From the NCBI GenBank assembly GCA_009377495.1, contig WHTZ01000047.1:1-48856 (forward strand): a stretch of DNA of 48,856 bases, given 5' to 3'. This document shows positions 6,918 through 16,700 of this stretch, in pieces. Position 1 is the first letter of the stretch, and every line of letters starts with the position of its first letter. A program made the translations under genes and the position numbers. The stretch comes from Luteitalea sp. (GTDB lineage Bacteria > Acidobacteriota > Vicinamibacteria > Vicinamibacterales > Vicinamibacteraceae). Below the pieces are notes generated by a model. That model was not told the origin of the DNA. It did not search any database and saw only the letters and a program-made list of their open reading frames with translations.

Positions 6918-8204
6918 TCAGCGGACCGCAGCGAGCACGTGGCCAAGGAAGGAATCCAGGGCATCGCCCTGAATCCACCTGACGACCACGACGAGGTCGT
7001 GCGTCCAGTCGATGTAGACGACGTTGTTGCCCGCGCCTCGAAATGTGACGGCGCTCGCCGGCGCGCTCGGCAATGGTTTGCGGTCGGTGTTGAGAAACCA
7101 GTTCATGAAACCGTAGGTCCGATTCGCTGGGCCCGGCGTTCGCGCCATCTGAATCCACTCGTCGGACACGATCTCTTGGTCAACCCACCGGCCGTTGCGC
7201 AGGAACAGATAACCGAAGCGCATCATGTCGCGAGCACTGATGAACATCCCACCACCCCAATGTCCGCCGCCGCTCACGGATTGCATCCGCTGACCATCGA
7301 GCTCGACCCACGAGCTCCGGTAACCATGCCAACGCCACGTGCTCGACGCGCCAATGGGGTCCATGACTTCTTCGCGGAGCACTCGCGGCAACGGCTTGCG
7401 CCAAACGTGAAGCGCCGCTAACGCGAGCACATTTACGCGCGTGTCGTTGTATTTGTAATGGGTGCCGGGTTCGTGAAGCGGACGGTTTGGATAGTCTGAC
7501 GGCTCGTTACCCTCTGGGCGATCCGCCCAATCGGGTTTGTCCCACAACGTGCCCCGCCAGTCGCTCGTCTGTCGCAGCAGGTGCTCCCACGTGATCTTCG
7601 CGTTGTGGGGAGTGTCGAACAGCTCTGTCGTGGGCATATAGTCGACGACACGATCCTTCACGTCATGGATGAAACCCCGCTGCCACGCTAGACCAACGAC
7701 GGTCGACAGGAAGCTCTTGGTCACGCTGAAGGTCATGTCCGCGCGTGCCGTGTCACCCCATTCGGCGACAACATAGCCGTGACGCACGATGAGACCGTTG
7801 AGCGCAGCCCGCTCGCGCATCGGTCCGATCGCATCATCGAACGGCTCTTGACCGAAGATGGCCGCTCTCTCGAGCGCTAGGTCTTTTGTGGCTGGATTCT
7901 CGTGAGCAACGGCGTACGCGATCGCTCGGTCGAGCGCTGCTTTGTCCATCCCAACGGCGTCGGGTGACTGCTGCTGCCACGAGCCCCGCGGTGGAAAGTA
8001 CGACGCCTCGGCCGAACGCGCGTGGCTCGCCGCGTGCGTCGCGCTTCCCACCGCCGACTGGTCGCGCGCTCGCGTCGGCACTGCGACGTCGGCGATCCCC
8101 TTCGCCGCAAGGACGCCGGACCCAAATGCTGCAACGACCACCCCCAGCCAGACGATGGGAGTCACGGGCTGCCTCGTCGGTCGCACCTCCGGTTTGCGCG
8201 TCAT
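6918..8204 (-). CDS. Serine hydrolase of the beta-lactamase class C family
   Basis: 428 residues. Start at ATG 8204, with AAGGAGG 5 bases upstream; the frame is open much further but only antisense to the preceding gene. The ATG overlaps the TGA of that gene (ATGA), so translation is probably coupled. A TM helix or uncleaved signal lies at residues about 14-35. The SxxK motif is Ser160-Val-Thr-Lys163; Tyr252-Asn-Asp replaces the usual YxN; Arg-Gly-Ala-Gly-Asn-Asn near 389 stands in the place of KTG. Family members are periplasmic esterases, D-amino-acid peptidases or penicillin-recognising hydrolases. The N-anchor points to the periplasmic face. With the upstream amidohydrolase it may process D-amino-acid-containing or acylated compounds; this is inference from the pairing only. 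Confidence 0.88.
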   Translation of the reverse strand: MTRKPEVRPTRQPVTPIVWLGVVVAAFGSGVLAAKGIADVAVPTRARDQSAVGSATHAASHARSAEASYFPPRGSWQQQSPDAVGMDKAALDRAIAYAVAHENPATKDLALERAAIFGQEPFDDAIGPMRERAALNGLIVRHGYVVAEWGDTARADMTFSVTKSFLSTVVGLAWQRGFIHDVKDRVVDYMPTTELFDTPHNAKITWEHLLRQTSDWRGTLWDKPDWADRPEGNEPSDYPNRPLHEPGTHYKYNDTRVNVLALAALHVWRKPLPRVLREEVMDPIGASSTWRWHGYRSSWVELDGQRMQSVSGGGHWGGGMFISARDMMRFGYLFLRNGRWVDQEIVSDEWIQMARTPGPANRTYGFMNWFLNTDRKPLPSAPASAVTFRGAGNNVVYIDWTHDLVVVVRWIQGDALDSFLGHVLAAVR

Positions 8205-9910
8205 CTCGTCCTCCTTGCGCCGGGTCCCTTCAAGGCGCGCCCCGGTCTGGCGTCCGTGTGTTCCCCTTCCTTCAGCACCTGAACGCCGTTGACCCAAACG
8301 TGTTCCACGCCGGAAGCGAGCTGGTGCGGCTTCTCGTAGGTCGCGTGGTCGGCAATCTTCTCCGGATCGAACACCACCACATCGGCGAACATGCCGGTCT
8401 CGAGCAGGCCGCGCCCTTCGAGTCCAAGGTTGCGTGCAGGCAGGGCGGACAGGCGATGGATGGCCGCCTCGAGCGGGATCAGCTTCTCGTCGCGCACATA
8501 GCGGCCTAGCAGCCGCGCTACGTTTCCGTACGCGCGCGGGTGCACCGATGATTCCAGAAACACCCCTTCCGGCGCGAGCGATCCAGCATCCGAGCCAAAC
8601 GTCACCCAAGGTAATCGAAGCTGCTTGCGCACGTTCTCCTCGGACATCAGGAAGTACACCGCACCCACGCGCGTGCCGTCCTCTGCTATCAGATCGAGGA
8701 TCGTGTCGATATCGCTCGTGCCGCGCTGACGTGCCACCTTGCCGAGTGTCTTGCCCGTGAGTGGCTTCAGCGCATCCGAGCGAAACTGCACGAGCAGCAC
8801 GCGGTCCGACGACCCGGCGGCCTGGTACAAGCTCTCCCAGTCGGTCGCCGGCTGCCGCATCGCTTCGGCGACCTGACGTCGCCACGTGGGATCACGCAGC
8901 CGCTTGATGAACTCCTCGAGGCCGCCCTCGAGTGCCGACGGGGGCACGGCGGCCGTGAGACCAGTCGCACCAGCCGTATAGGTGTACATGTCGGCAGTGA
9001 TCTTCAACCCCGCCGCGCGAGCCTCTTCAATCTTGGCAATGGCCGCATCGAGCGTGGGCCAGGTTGCCTCGCCAGCGGCCTTGAGGTGATAGATCTCCGC
9101 GGGAATCTTCGCCTCGCGAGCGATGCGCAGGAGCTCGTCGATCGCCTCGAGTAAGCGCGTGCCCTCGCTACGCAGGTGTGAGATGTATTTGCCGTCGTAC
9201 TTCGCGGCCACCTTGCAGAGCTCGATGAGCTCCTCGGTGGACGCGTACACGCCGGGTGCGTAGATGAGCGAGGAGCCGATACCCAACGCGCCCGCCTCCA
9301 TCTCCTGCCGCACGAGGCCACGCATGCGCTCGAGCTCGGCGGCGGTAGGCGGCCGGTCTTCGAGGCCAATCACGTGCTCCCGAATCGTCGCGGCGCCGAT
9401 GAACGATGCGACGTTCGGCGAGACGCCTCGCTGCTCCAACGTCTCCAAGTACTCCCACAGCGTCGTCCACGTCACCTCGTACTGGAGATCGCCCTGCGTG
9501 CGTTCAGCGCGCGCCTTCATTTCCGGCGACAACGGGCCCATGGATGATCCTTCGCCGAAGATCTCCAAAGTCACGCCCTGCTTGATGTCACTGAGGGAGC
9601 GGCCGTCGACCAGCAGGGATTCGGTCGCCCACGAGAGCATGTTGATGAAGCCGGGTGCGACGGCCAGGCCCTCAGCGTCGACCACCTCGTCACCACTCGC
9701 GTTCCCGAGGTCGCCCACCGCGGCAATCCGATCGCCGGTCATCGCCACGTCGGCACGACGCGGCGGTCGGCCGGTCCCGTCGTACAGGGTGCCATTGCGA
9801 ATCACCACGTCGTAGCGCCGGCAGGCCGTGCCTAGCGCCGTGAGGGAAACGATCAGGAATAGCATGACGAACCAGAGACGCGGAGCCGAGAGAATGGGTG
9901 ACCGAGACAT
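8201..9910 (-). CDS. Amidohydrolase of the N-acyl-D-amino-acid deacylase family, lipoprotein, atypical metal site
   Basis: 569 residues. A signal sequence ends at Cys30 (ALGTAC), so it is probably a lipoprotein. The urease-like beta sandwich begins at YDVVIRNGTLYDGTG and the barrel follows. In typical D-aminoacylases the first strand reads D-x-H-x-H; here it reads PGFINMLSWATES (residues 87-98), with no histidine. The cysteine position (GNCG) is replaced by GEG with Glu120. The other metal and catalytic positions remain: His245 (SHLRSEG), His275 (YHLKAAG) and Asp441 (GSDAGS). The loss of the first two histidines removes the beta-metal ligands, leaving a likely mono-zinc site. The expected chemistry is hydrolysis of an N-acyl-D-amino acid or a related cyclic amide in the periplasm. 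It is first in a two-gene operon. No clear Shine-Dalgarno precedes the ATG. Confidence 0.85.
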   Translation of the reverse strand: MSRSPILSAPRLWFVMLFLIVSLTALGTACRRYDVVIRNGTLYDGTGRPPRRADVAMTGDRIAAVGDLGNASGDEVVDAEGLAVAPGFINMLSWATESLLVDGRSLSDIKQGVTLEIFGEGSSMGPLSPEMKARAERTQGDLQYEVTWTTLWEYLETLEQRGVSPNVASFIGAATIREHVIGLEDRPPTAAELERMRGLVRQEMEAGALGIGSSLIYAPGVYASTEELIELCKVAAKYDGKYISHLRSEGTRLLEAIDELLRIAREAKIPAEIYHLKAAGEATWPTLDAAIAKIEEARAAGLKITADMYTYTAGATGLTAAVPPSALEGGLEEFIKRLRDPTWRRQVAEAMRQPATDWESLYQAAGSSDRVLLVQFRSDALKPLTGKTLGKVARQRGTSDIDTILDLIAEDGTRVGAVYFLMSEENVRKQLRLPWVTFGSDAGSLAPEGVFLESSVHPRAYGNVARLLGRYVRDEKLIPLEAAIHRLSALPARNLGLEGRGLLETGMFADVVVFDPEKIADHATYEKPHQLASGVEHVWVNGVQVLKEGEHTDARPGRALKGPGARRTR

Positions 9911-10052
9911 GCGGGCTATTATGGTCGAATCGGCTGGTGGCAGACTGGCATCGGCCTTGCTGAAGTACCCAGCGGCGGCTCGACGACGTCACCCGCAAGG
10001 GACAGCGTCGCGCGGGCCTATGGACGGTCGCCGGGACCGAGGAGTCACGCAC

Positions 10053-10655
10053 ATGCGAAAACTGATCGTTCTTATGCTGATGGTGTCGGTTCCCGTGGTC
10101 GTGACCCACGCCCAGAAGAGTGCTCAGAAGCTCTTTGAAGCGGGGAAGTATGCAGACGCCATCGCGGCCCTTCCGTCGAACAGTGCGCGTTCAGCACGGC
10201 AAGCGTATCTGGCAGGACAGGCTCACGCGAAGTTACAGCAAAACAGCCAGGCACGCGCGGCATACAAGAAGGTCGCCTCGGGAGACGAGGCCAGCGCCTG
10301 GACGTTCGTCGGGCGATCGGCGCTCGCGCAACTGGACGGCAATCGGGACGAAGCGCTCTCCGCCGCGAAGAAGGCCACGGCGCTCAACGCCAAGCTGGCG
10401 GAGGCTCAGTATCAGCTTGGCCTCGTCCAGAATGCGCGCCGTCAGTTCAAAGAGGCTGGCAGCGCCTTCGCGCAGGCTGCCAAGCTCAAGCCGGATATGG
10501 CCTATGCGCACTACTACGCCGGTATGGCGTACAACAAGGCCAAGCGGGTCGACTTGATGGCGACGCACTTCGAAAGGTTCCTGCAGCTCGCACCCACCGC
10601 ACCCGAGCGCCCCGTCGTCGAGTCGGTCATGCGCACCGTCCGCGGCAAGCGATGA
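10053..10655 (+). CDS. Periplasmic TPR-repeat protein
   Basis: 200 residues. Start at ATG 10053, with GGAG about 9 bases upstream, followed by a signal peptide (MRKLIVLMLMVSVPVVVTHA). The mature part is tetratricopeptide-like helices: AYLAGQAHAKLQQNSQARAA, then LAEAQYQLGLVQNARRQFKE and MAYAHYYAGMAYNKAKRVDL. TPR proteins bind other proteins; no catalytic motif is present. It is convergent with the giant TamB-TamA gene, with a REP between them, and divergent from the amidohydrolase operon, so it is probably monocistronic. The function is unknown; a scaffold role in the envelope is plausible. Confidence 0.85.
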   Translation: MRKLIVLMLMVSVPVVVTHAQKSAQKLFEAGKYADAIAALPSNSARSARQAYLAGQAHAKLQQNSQARAAYKKVASGDEASAWTFVGRSALAQLDGNRDEALSAAKKATALNAKLAEAQYQLGLVQNARRQFKEAGSAFAQAAKLKPDMAYAHYYAGMAYNKAKRVDLMATHFERFLQLAPTAPERPVVESVMRTVRGKR

Positions 10656-10674
10656 GCGTTGGAGTTTGCGAGCG

Positions 10675-10698
10675 GTAGGGCGCCCCTTTAGGGGCGCC
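10675..10698. repeat. REP-like palindrome (GTAGGGCGCCCC type)
   Basis: GGCGCCCC-TTTA-GGGGCGCC, preceded by GTAG. It lies between convergent 3' ends and could end transcription in both directions. The same unit recurs at 39629-39652. Confidence 0.75.
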
Positions 10699-10721
10699 AA
10701 TGCCGCCAATCAAAGCAGGGA

Positions 10722-13700
10722 TTAAAACGCCTGCCCGAGCGAAAAATAGAAGCGCGGTCGCCGGCGGCCGTCCTCGTCACGCGACAGGGGGACGCCCATA
10801 TCGACACGCAGCAGCGCGAACGGCGTGTCAATCCGCAAGCCACCGCCGACACCGACCTCCAGGTCAAACGAGACGTCGGAGAGCGTGTCGAACACGTTCC
10901 CGGCATCCACGAAGCCCACACCGCGAACCCAGCGGTAGATCGGGAACCGTACTTCCTGATTGAGCAGCAGCAATGCGTTCTCGGGGAGGAAGTCCTCACC
11001 AACGATCGAATCTTGGGCGTAGCCGCGTAGCGTCTGACTGCCACCCATCCGGAACATCTCACTGGGAATGAGCACCTCGTCGCCAATCGCCCGCGCGGCG
11101 CCGAGTCGCAGCGCAGAGGCCGAGACAATGGCGTCGCCGAGGGGACGGAAGTAGTACTGCTGCGCCAGGTATCGCACAAAGCGAAGATCGGATGCCAGCC
11201 ACGTGTCGGAGTACTCGAAGGTGGACGAGTGCAGCCAGCCGTGCGTCGTGTCAGACGCATCGTCACGCCGGTCGAGGACGGCCGAGGCGGTCAGGCGAGG
11301 CACCGTCACGACGATTTCGGGAAAGATAGGGTCATCTGAGAACGTACGACTCCACGCATACGTGTAGCCGTACTCAACCGACAACCCTTCGGTTCGGCGG
11401 AGGCGCAGCCGCTGGAAGAGCGCCACCGAGGTCCGATCCTCGCCTTCCGTTTCAACGTCGAAGAGCTGATGGGAACGCTCCACGAACAGAGTGGTGGCGA
11501 GCGGCGCCCCTAGGAGGTTCGGCAACGTGAGGAAGACGCGGCCCGCTTGACGCCGCCGCTGATACCGGCCCGCAATGCCGCCGGTTGCTGTCGTTCCAAA
11601 CAGGTTACGATTTTCGAGATCGGCAGCGAGGCCCGGTGTCACCGTGCGGCCAGACCCGGTGGACGAGGGCTCGTCGTTGACGCCCACGCCATAGCGCAGG
11701 TGGTACCGTGGCCGCTCCTGTAGCTCCACGACCGCACGAACGGCCTGGTCGGTGATGACCGCTCCGCCTTCACCCGGCTTCGGCGAGACGAGTGGCTCAG
11801 GTGCGGGCTGCGCGGCGGCGTCGAGCGGCTCCAGCCGAATGTCGACGCGTTGAAACACGCCAGTTTCATACAGACGCCGTCTGGCCTCGAACAGCGTCCG
11901 AAGATCGATAGGAGCACCGCGCTGGAGGCCAAGCGTGCGCGTGATCACGGGCTCGTCCACATCGGGTGCGCCGCGAATTACCACGTCTTCGAGCACCTGC
12001 CGAGGCCCTTCGGTCACGGCGAGTGTGAGCAACACGCGGCCCGCCTTCGCTTCGCTTCGGCGAGGCTCCAACCCGACATCGAGGCTCACCCTGGCCTCGG
12101 CGAAACCGGCATTCCGGTACGCGGCTTCCACGTTCCGCCGCCCGATCTCTGCGTCCAGCGGCAAATAGACGCTGCTGTCAGCCACGCGAAACCACTCGCG
12201 CACGCCGCTCGCAAGCTCTGCGTGCGCCCCCGTCACGTGCACCGCCGTGACGGTGTACAGCGGACCTTCGCGGATCTCGACCGGAAGGCTGACTTCTCCA
12301 CGAGACGCGCCGCCTCCGCGCGTTGCGCTCCGGCGAGCCTCGCCGAAGCGAAGCGAAGGCGGGCCGTTCGACTCGGTCGCCGCACCCACGCGCGCGAACG
12401 CGGCCAGGAATCCTCGCGCCCGATACCAGTCCCCAAGACGGCGCTCGAACGTCTGCGGGTCGAGCCACGCGGTGACCGCGAGGTCTTCCGCACTCACGAA
12501 GGCCTCCAATTCTGCTGCCGATACCTGGGTGTTGCCCGTGTATTCGATGCGCCAAGGAGACGCCGAGCCAGGCTCGATGGCGACGACCGCCCGCTTGATG
12601 TTGGCTTCAGTGGCAACCTTGACCTGCACGCGCACGCGCGGATGGCCCGTCTCGATAAGATGTCGGCGCGCGATGGTGGTGAGATCGTCCGACAGAAACG
12701 CGTCGAAGACTGCGGCGGACCACGCGTCGCGCATGCGTCTGCGTGTGCCGGCGGGCAGGTCAACGCCGCGAACGATGAGCTCGCATCGCGGTCCCGTGTC
12801 AATCGTGTAGTCGAGCCTGAGGCCCACGGCTTCAGCGCGCCCCTTCGCCGCACCGGACGCTTCCGGCGCGGCCTCGCCACGTGCCGCGCCAGCCGCTCGT
12901 CGCGATGCACGAATGCGGTGCTCGAAGTAGCCCTGTTCCGTCAAATACGCGGCGACACGGTCACGGTCCTCTTGCCAGCGGTAGAAATCAAAGCGATCCC
13001 CGGCCCCGAGCCTGAGGCGCCGCGCGAGCGCGCGCTCCTCCGCGTCGCTCACACCACGAATGACGACAGCCGCCACACGCTCGGCTGTGGCACGCCGCGG
13101 ACTCGGTGTGGCAGGCGTCCTCTCTCCACCAAATGCCACGCTGTGCCGAAACTCGTACGATCGCGACTCATCGTCTCGAGAGACACCTCGGAGCTCGACG
13201 TCGCGGAGAGGCCGGTACGACGCGATCCAGGTGAGCGCGCCGGTCTCACGCAAGCTCTGCGAAAGGATGATTTCGACGTCACGTGGAAACCGCTTGGTGA
13301 CCGTCAGGCGAGCTGCGGGATTCTCCTCGGTCGCAAGCTGCACTTGCTCGGACCCGATATCCTCGACGGCGACACCGCGCTCGAGGCGGAGGGCGTCCAC
13401 TCCTATCGTGCGACCCGCAAGCGCAAAAAGGTCTCCGGAGATGGCGCTCAGAAGCTGCGTCCGGACCATCTCGCTGCTCGACGCACCCCCGCCACCGCCA
13501 GCGACCAGCGCGTAAAGATCGGCTTCCGACATCTGGGGCTGGTCTGGCGACTCGACGGTGACGTCGAGCGTATCCGGTGTACCGCTCGCCTGTAGCGTGA
13601 CGCCGGTCGCCCCGACGTGTGTTTCCGCGACGAGGTCGAGCATGGGATCGAGGCGCGCCGGGTCCGTGAAGTCGGCCGACCCGCGGTCGATACGGTAGAC

Positions 13701-16700
13701 AAGACCACCGAGATACAGCTCGCCGCCTTCGCGCAGCTCAACGCGGCCTGCAATACCGGGCTGGTCGAGCGTGCCGAGCAACGTCACGTCCAAGCCGACG
13801 CCGAAGCGGCCGTAGTTGTTGTCGACGAGCAGGTCCTCTTGGCTGACGAGGGCGATGTCGAGGCGAATCGACGATGTTGCGGTGGTGGATGGCGCTCCGG
13901 CCGGCGCGGTGGTTCCCGGAAGCCCGCCGCCACCGAACAGCTCATGCCCTAGCGTGCCGGTGAGTATGATCGGCTCGCGGTACGCGCCACGCAGAAGAGT
14001 CACGTCGCCAGCGATGAGCGTCTCCCGCGGAGCAAGATCGACCCGCAGGTCCGCATCGAGCTCCGCACGCAACCCGTCCGGGTACTCGAAGGCAACGTTG
14101 CGTCCGGTGACGGTCGCGATACCGGTCACGTTTGGCAACTCACTCACGTCCACTGTGGCATCGAGCCGGATCGGTCCACCGTTGGCCGTCCCCGTGATAT
14201 CAGTTGCACTGATGCGTTGCTCGTCGAGTACGATGGCGCCCTCGACGTCTGATACGAACACACGCGGATCGCGGAGCACGAGCTCACCGTCGACCACTTC
14301 GATTCGACCATCGAGCTGCGGACTGGTCGCCGCTCCGCGGGCACGCACGCTGAATGTCGCGGATCCAGCCGTACCGACGTCGCGCGCGAAGGCTCCGAGC
14401 AACCGCAGATCCACATTCCCGAACGCGTCGAGATCGATGACGCGCGGCTCGTCTCGCAAGCTGACGCCGCCGGTCATGCGCAGATTCGTGCCAGGTCCAC
14501 GCCATGCAAACGTGTCGACGCGAGCGCGCCCGCTGGCCAGACTTACGCGCGTGGGCTCGACCTGCTCGACGCGCACGCCTGCCAGCGCAAGGGTTCCACG
14601 ATCGAGCGTGAGCGTCGCGGTCACCGCCGCGAGATCCAACGATGCGGCCCGTGCGTCGAGCGACACCGCTAGCTCGCCGTCGACTCGCTCGGATGTGAGG
14701 TCATCAACGAATGGCTCGAGCGCCGCGGCCGTCAGCGGCGCCGCCGTGAGTTGCACGCGGGCCTCAGCATCGGTCGCAGGCAAGGCAGCGAGCAGCGATT
14801 CTGGCAACCAGCGCGCAAAGAGCCGCATCGGTGCCGAGGCCGTGCCAGCGATCGTGGCGGTCTGCCACGTCCCAGTGAGCCGATCGATCGTGAGCACGCC
14901 AGCGGCTAATCGCGCGTCGAGATCAAGGCCGGTCACGGCCGGCAAATCTTGGTAACCCACGCTCAGGCCCCCAAGCGAGACGGTTGCGGTGAGGCGTGGT
15001 GCGCGCGGCGTGCCGGCAGCGGTGGCATCGAGCCTCAGCGATCCGTCGAGCGTGAGTGGTACTGGCGAGAACGCCTCCACGATCGGCATGAGATCCGCGG
15101 CGCGCGCATCGACCTCGACGTGAAGGCCCTCACCGGGAACGGAAGCGTCCGGTTCCTTCGCATCACTCAAGCCGAACGCTCCCCGGCCTGTCAGGCGGCT
15201 GCTACCACTCACGAGCTCGAGCCCCTCTATCGCGACGCCGCGTGGCGAGTAGCGCACGGTCGCCGGGCGCGCCAGGGCAATCTGTTGATCACCAACCGTG
15301 ACGCTCGTGTTCGTCAGTGTGACGGTCCCCTCGGTATCTGCGAGCCGGTCGAGGTAGCCGTTGGCGCGTCCGTCCAACGACACACGCCCAGTGACCGGTA
15401 GCTTGGCGCCTGGCAGAAACGGGGAGAGGCGTGCGACGTCGAGGTCGGTCACGCGTGCCGTCATCTCGAACGGTCGCGCGCCGCCGAAATCTTGGGTTGC
15501 ACGAAGCTCCGTCGCAAGAGACGAGGCCCGGGCATCGATCACAGCACGCCGTCCATCTGCCGTAACCGTCGCGTCGATGGGACCGAGCGCCGTGCCACGC
15601 CATGCGAGCTCCGAGAGCGTGAGGCGTGCGGTGCCGGACGGCCGTGCCACCGTGCCTTGGCCGCGCGCTTCGAAGCTCACTCGGCCGGCTACGGGCAGCA
15701 AGCCGTCCACGTGTGACGCATCCGGCGGCGGATCGAAGTGGAGGTTACGGCCGCGCGCGTCGAGCTCGTAGCGATTGGACGACAACCCGTAGCGACCACT
15801 GGCCTCGAGCAAGCCACTCGTCCCTTGTGCGGCTGTCAGTCGCTCGATGCGAACCGCGCTCGGCGTGAGATGTAGTTGCGCGTTCAACGAGTCCAACCTT
15901 TGGCCGTTCGCCTGGAGATTGCTCGACGCGATTGCAACATCGAGGGCGGGACGTGTCGTCGTTCCAGCAAGCCTGCCAGTCATCTTCAGCGTGCCGGTAG
16001 GACGCCACCGAGCGGGCATCGCCCGAGCGAGCGTGGCGATCTCCGGCACGTCAGCTCGGAAGGAGCCGTCGACACGACGTGTCGCGAACGAGACCGCGGC
16101 GCGGCCGACGAGCGTGTTCTCGGCTACCGCGAGCCGAATATCGTCGACTGTGGCGCCGCGCGTCGCGGCGGTGCCGCGGGCGTCGAGTTGAGCTGCACCA
16201 AGGCTGGAAGAAACGAGGTCACGGGAGGTGAACGTCCAGCCCACGCGCGGCTTTTGTAAGGAGCCGCCAAGATCGACGCGGGCATCGAGGCTGCCATCGA
16301 TGCGCTCTTCTCCCGGAAGCACGACGTTCGTCTCATCGAGCAGCCGTGCGATGTCCACGGCGTGCAGCGTGAGGCGACCCGACAGCGACCCGTCGGCTGA
16401 TGCAGCCGTGGAACGTGCGTCGTCTTCCGATCTCGCGCTCCACAACTCGCCCCCAGCCTGGCCGCGCACGCTCAGCCCTTCCGCCGACAGATCGGGCACG
16501 ACCGACCACCGCCGCTTCGCAATGTCCACCGCGAGCGTGCCGCCAAGGGGCAGTCTGGCCGCGGTGGCCTGCGGGCGCGACTGTCCTGGTTGGGCCGACG
16601 TCGTCGGAGTCAAGGTCGCGTGAACGGACACCCGCCAATCCGTCCAGTCGAGGGCCGGACCGTCGATCCGTGCCGTGCCGCGCGCCTCTGTGACGAGCTG

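Noticed and set aside
8205..8885. Long N-terminal extension of the serine hydrolase
   Set aside because: That part is antisense-phase sequence within the amidohydrolase gene; the AAGGAGG and ATGA overlap fix the start at 8204.
11850..13595. Plus-strand open frame of 581 codons
   Set aside because: It is antisense to the POTRA region of the giant gene, has Arg/His-rich random composition and no ribosome binding site or motif; high GC leaves such frames open.
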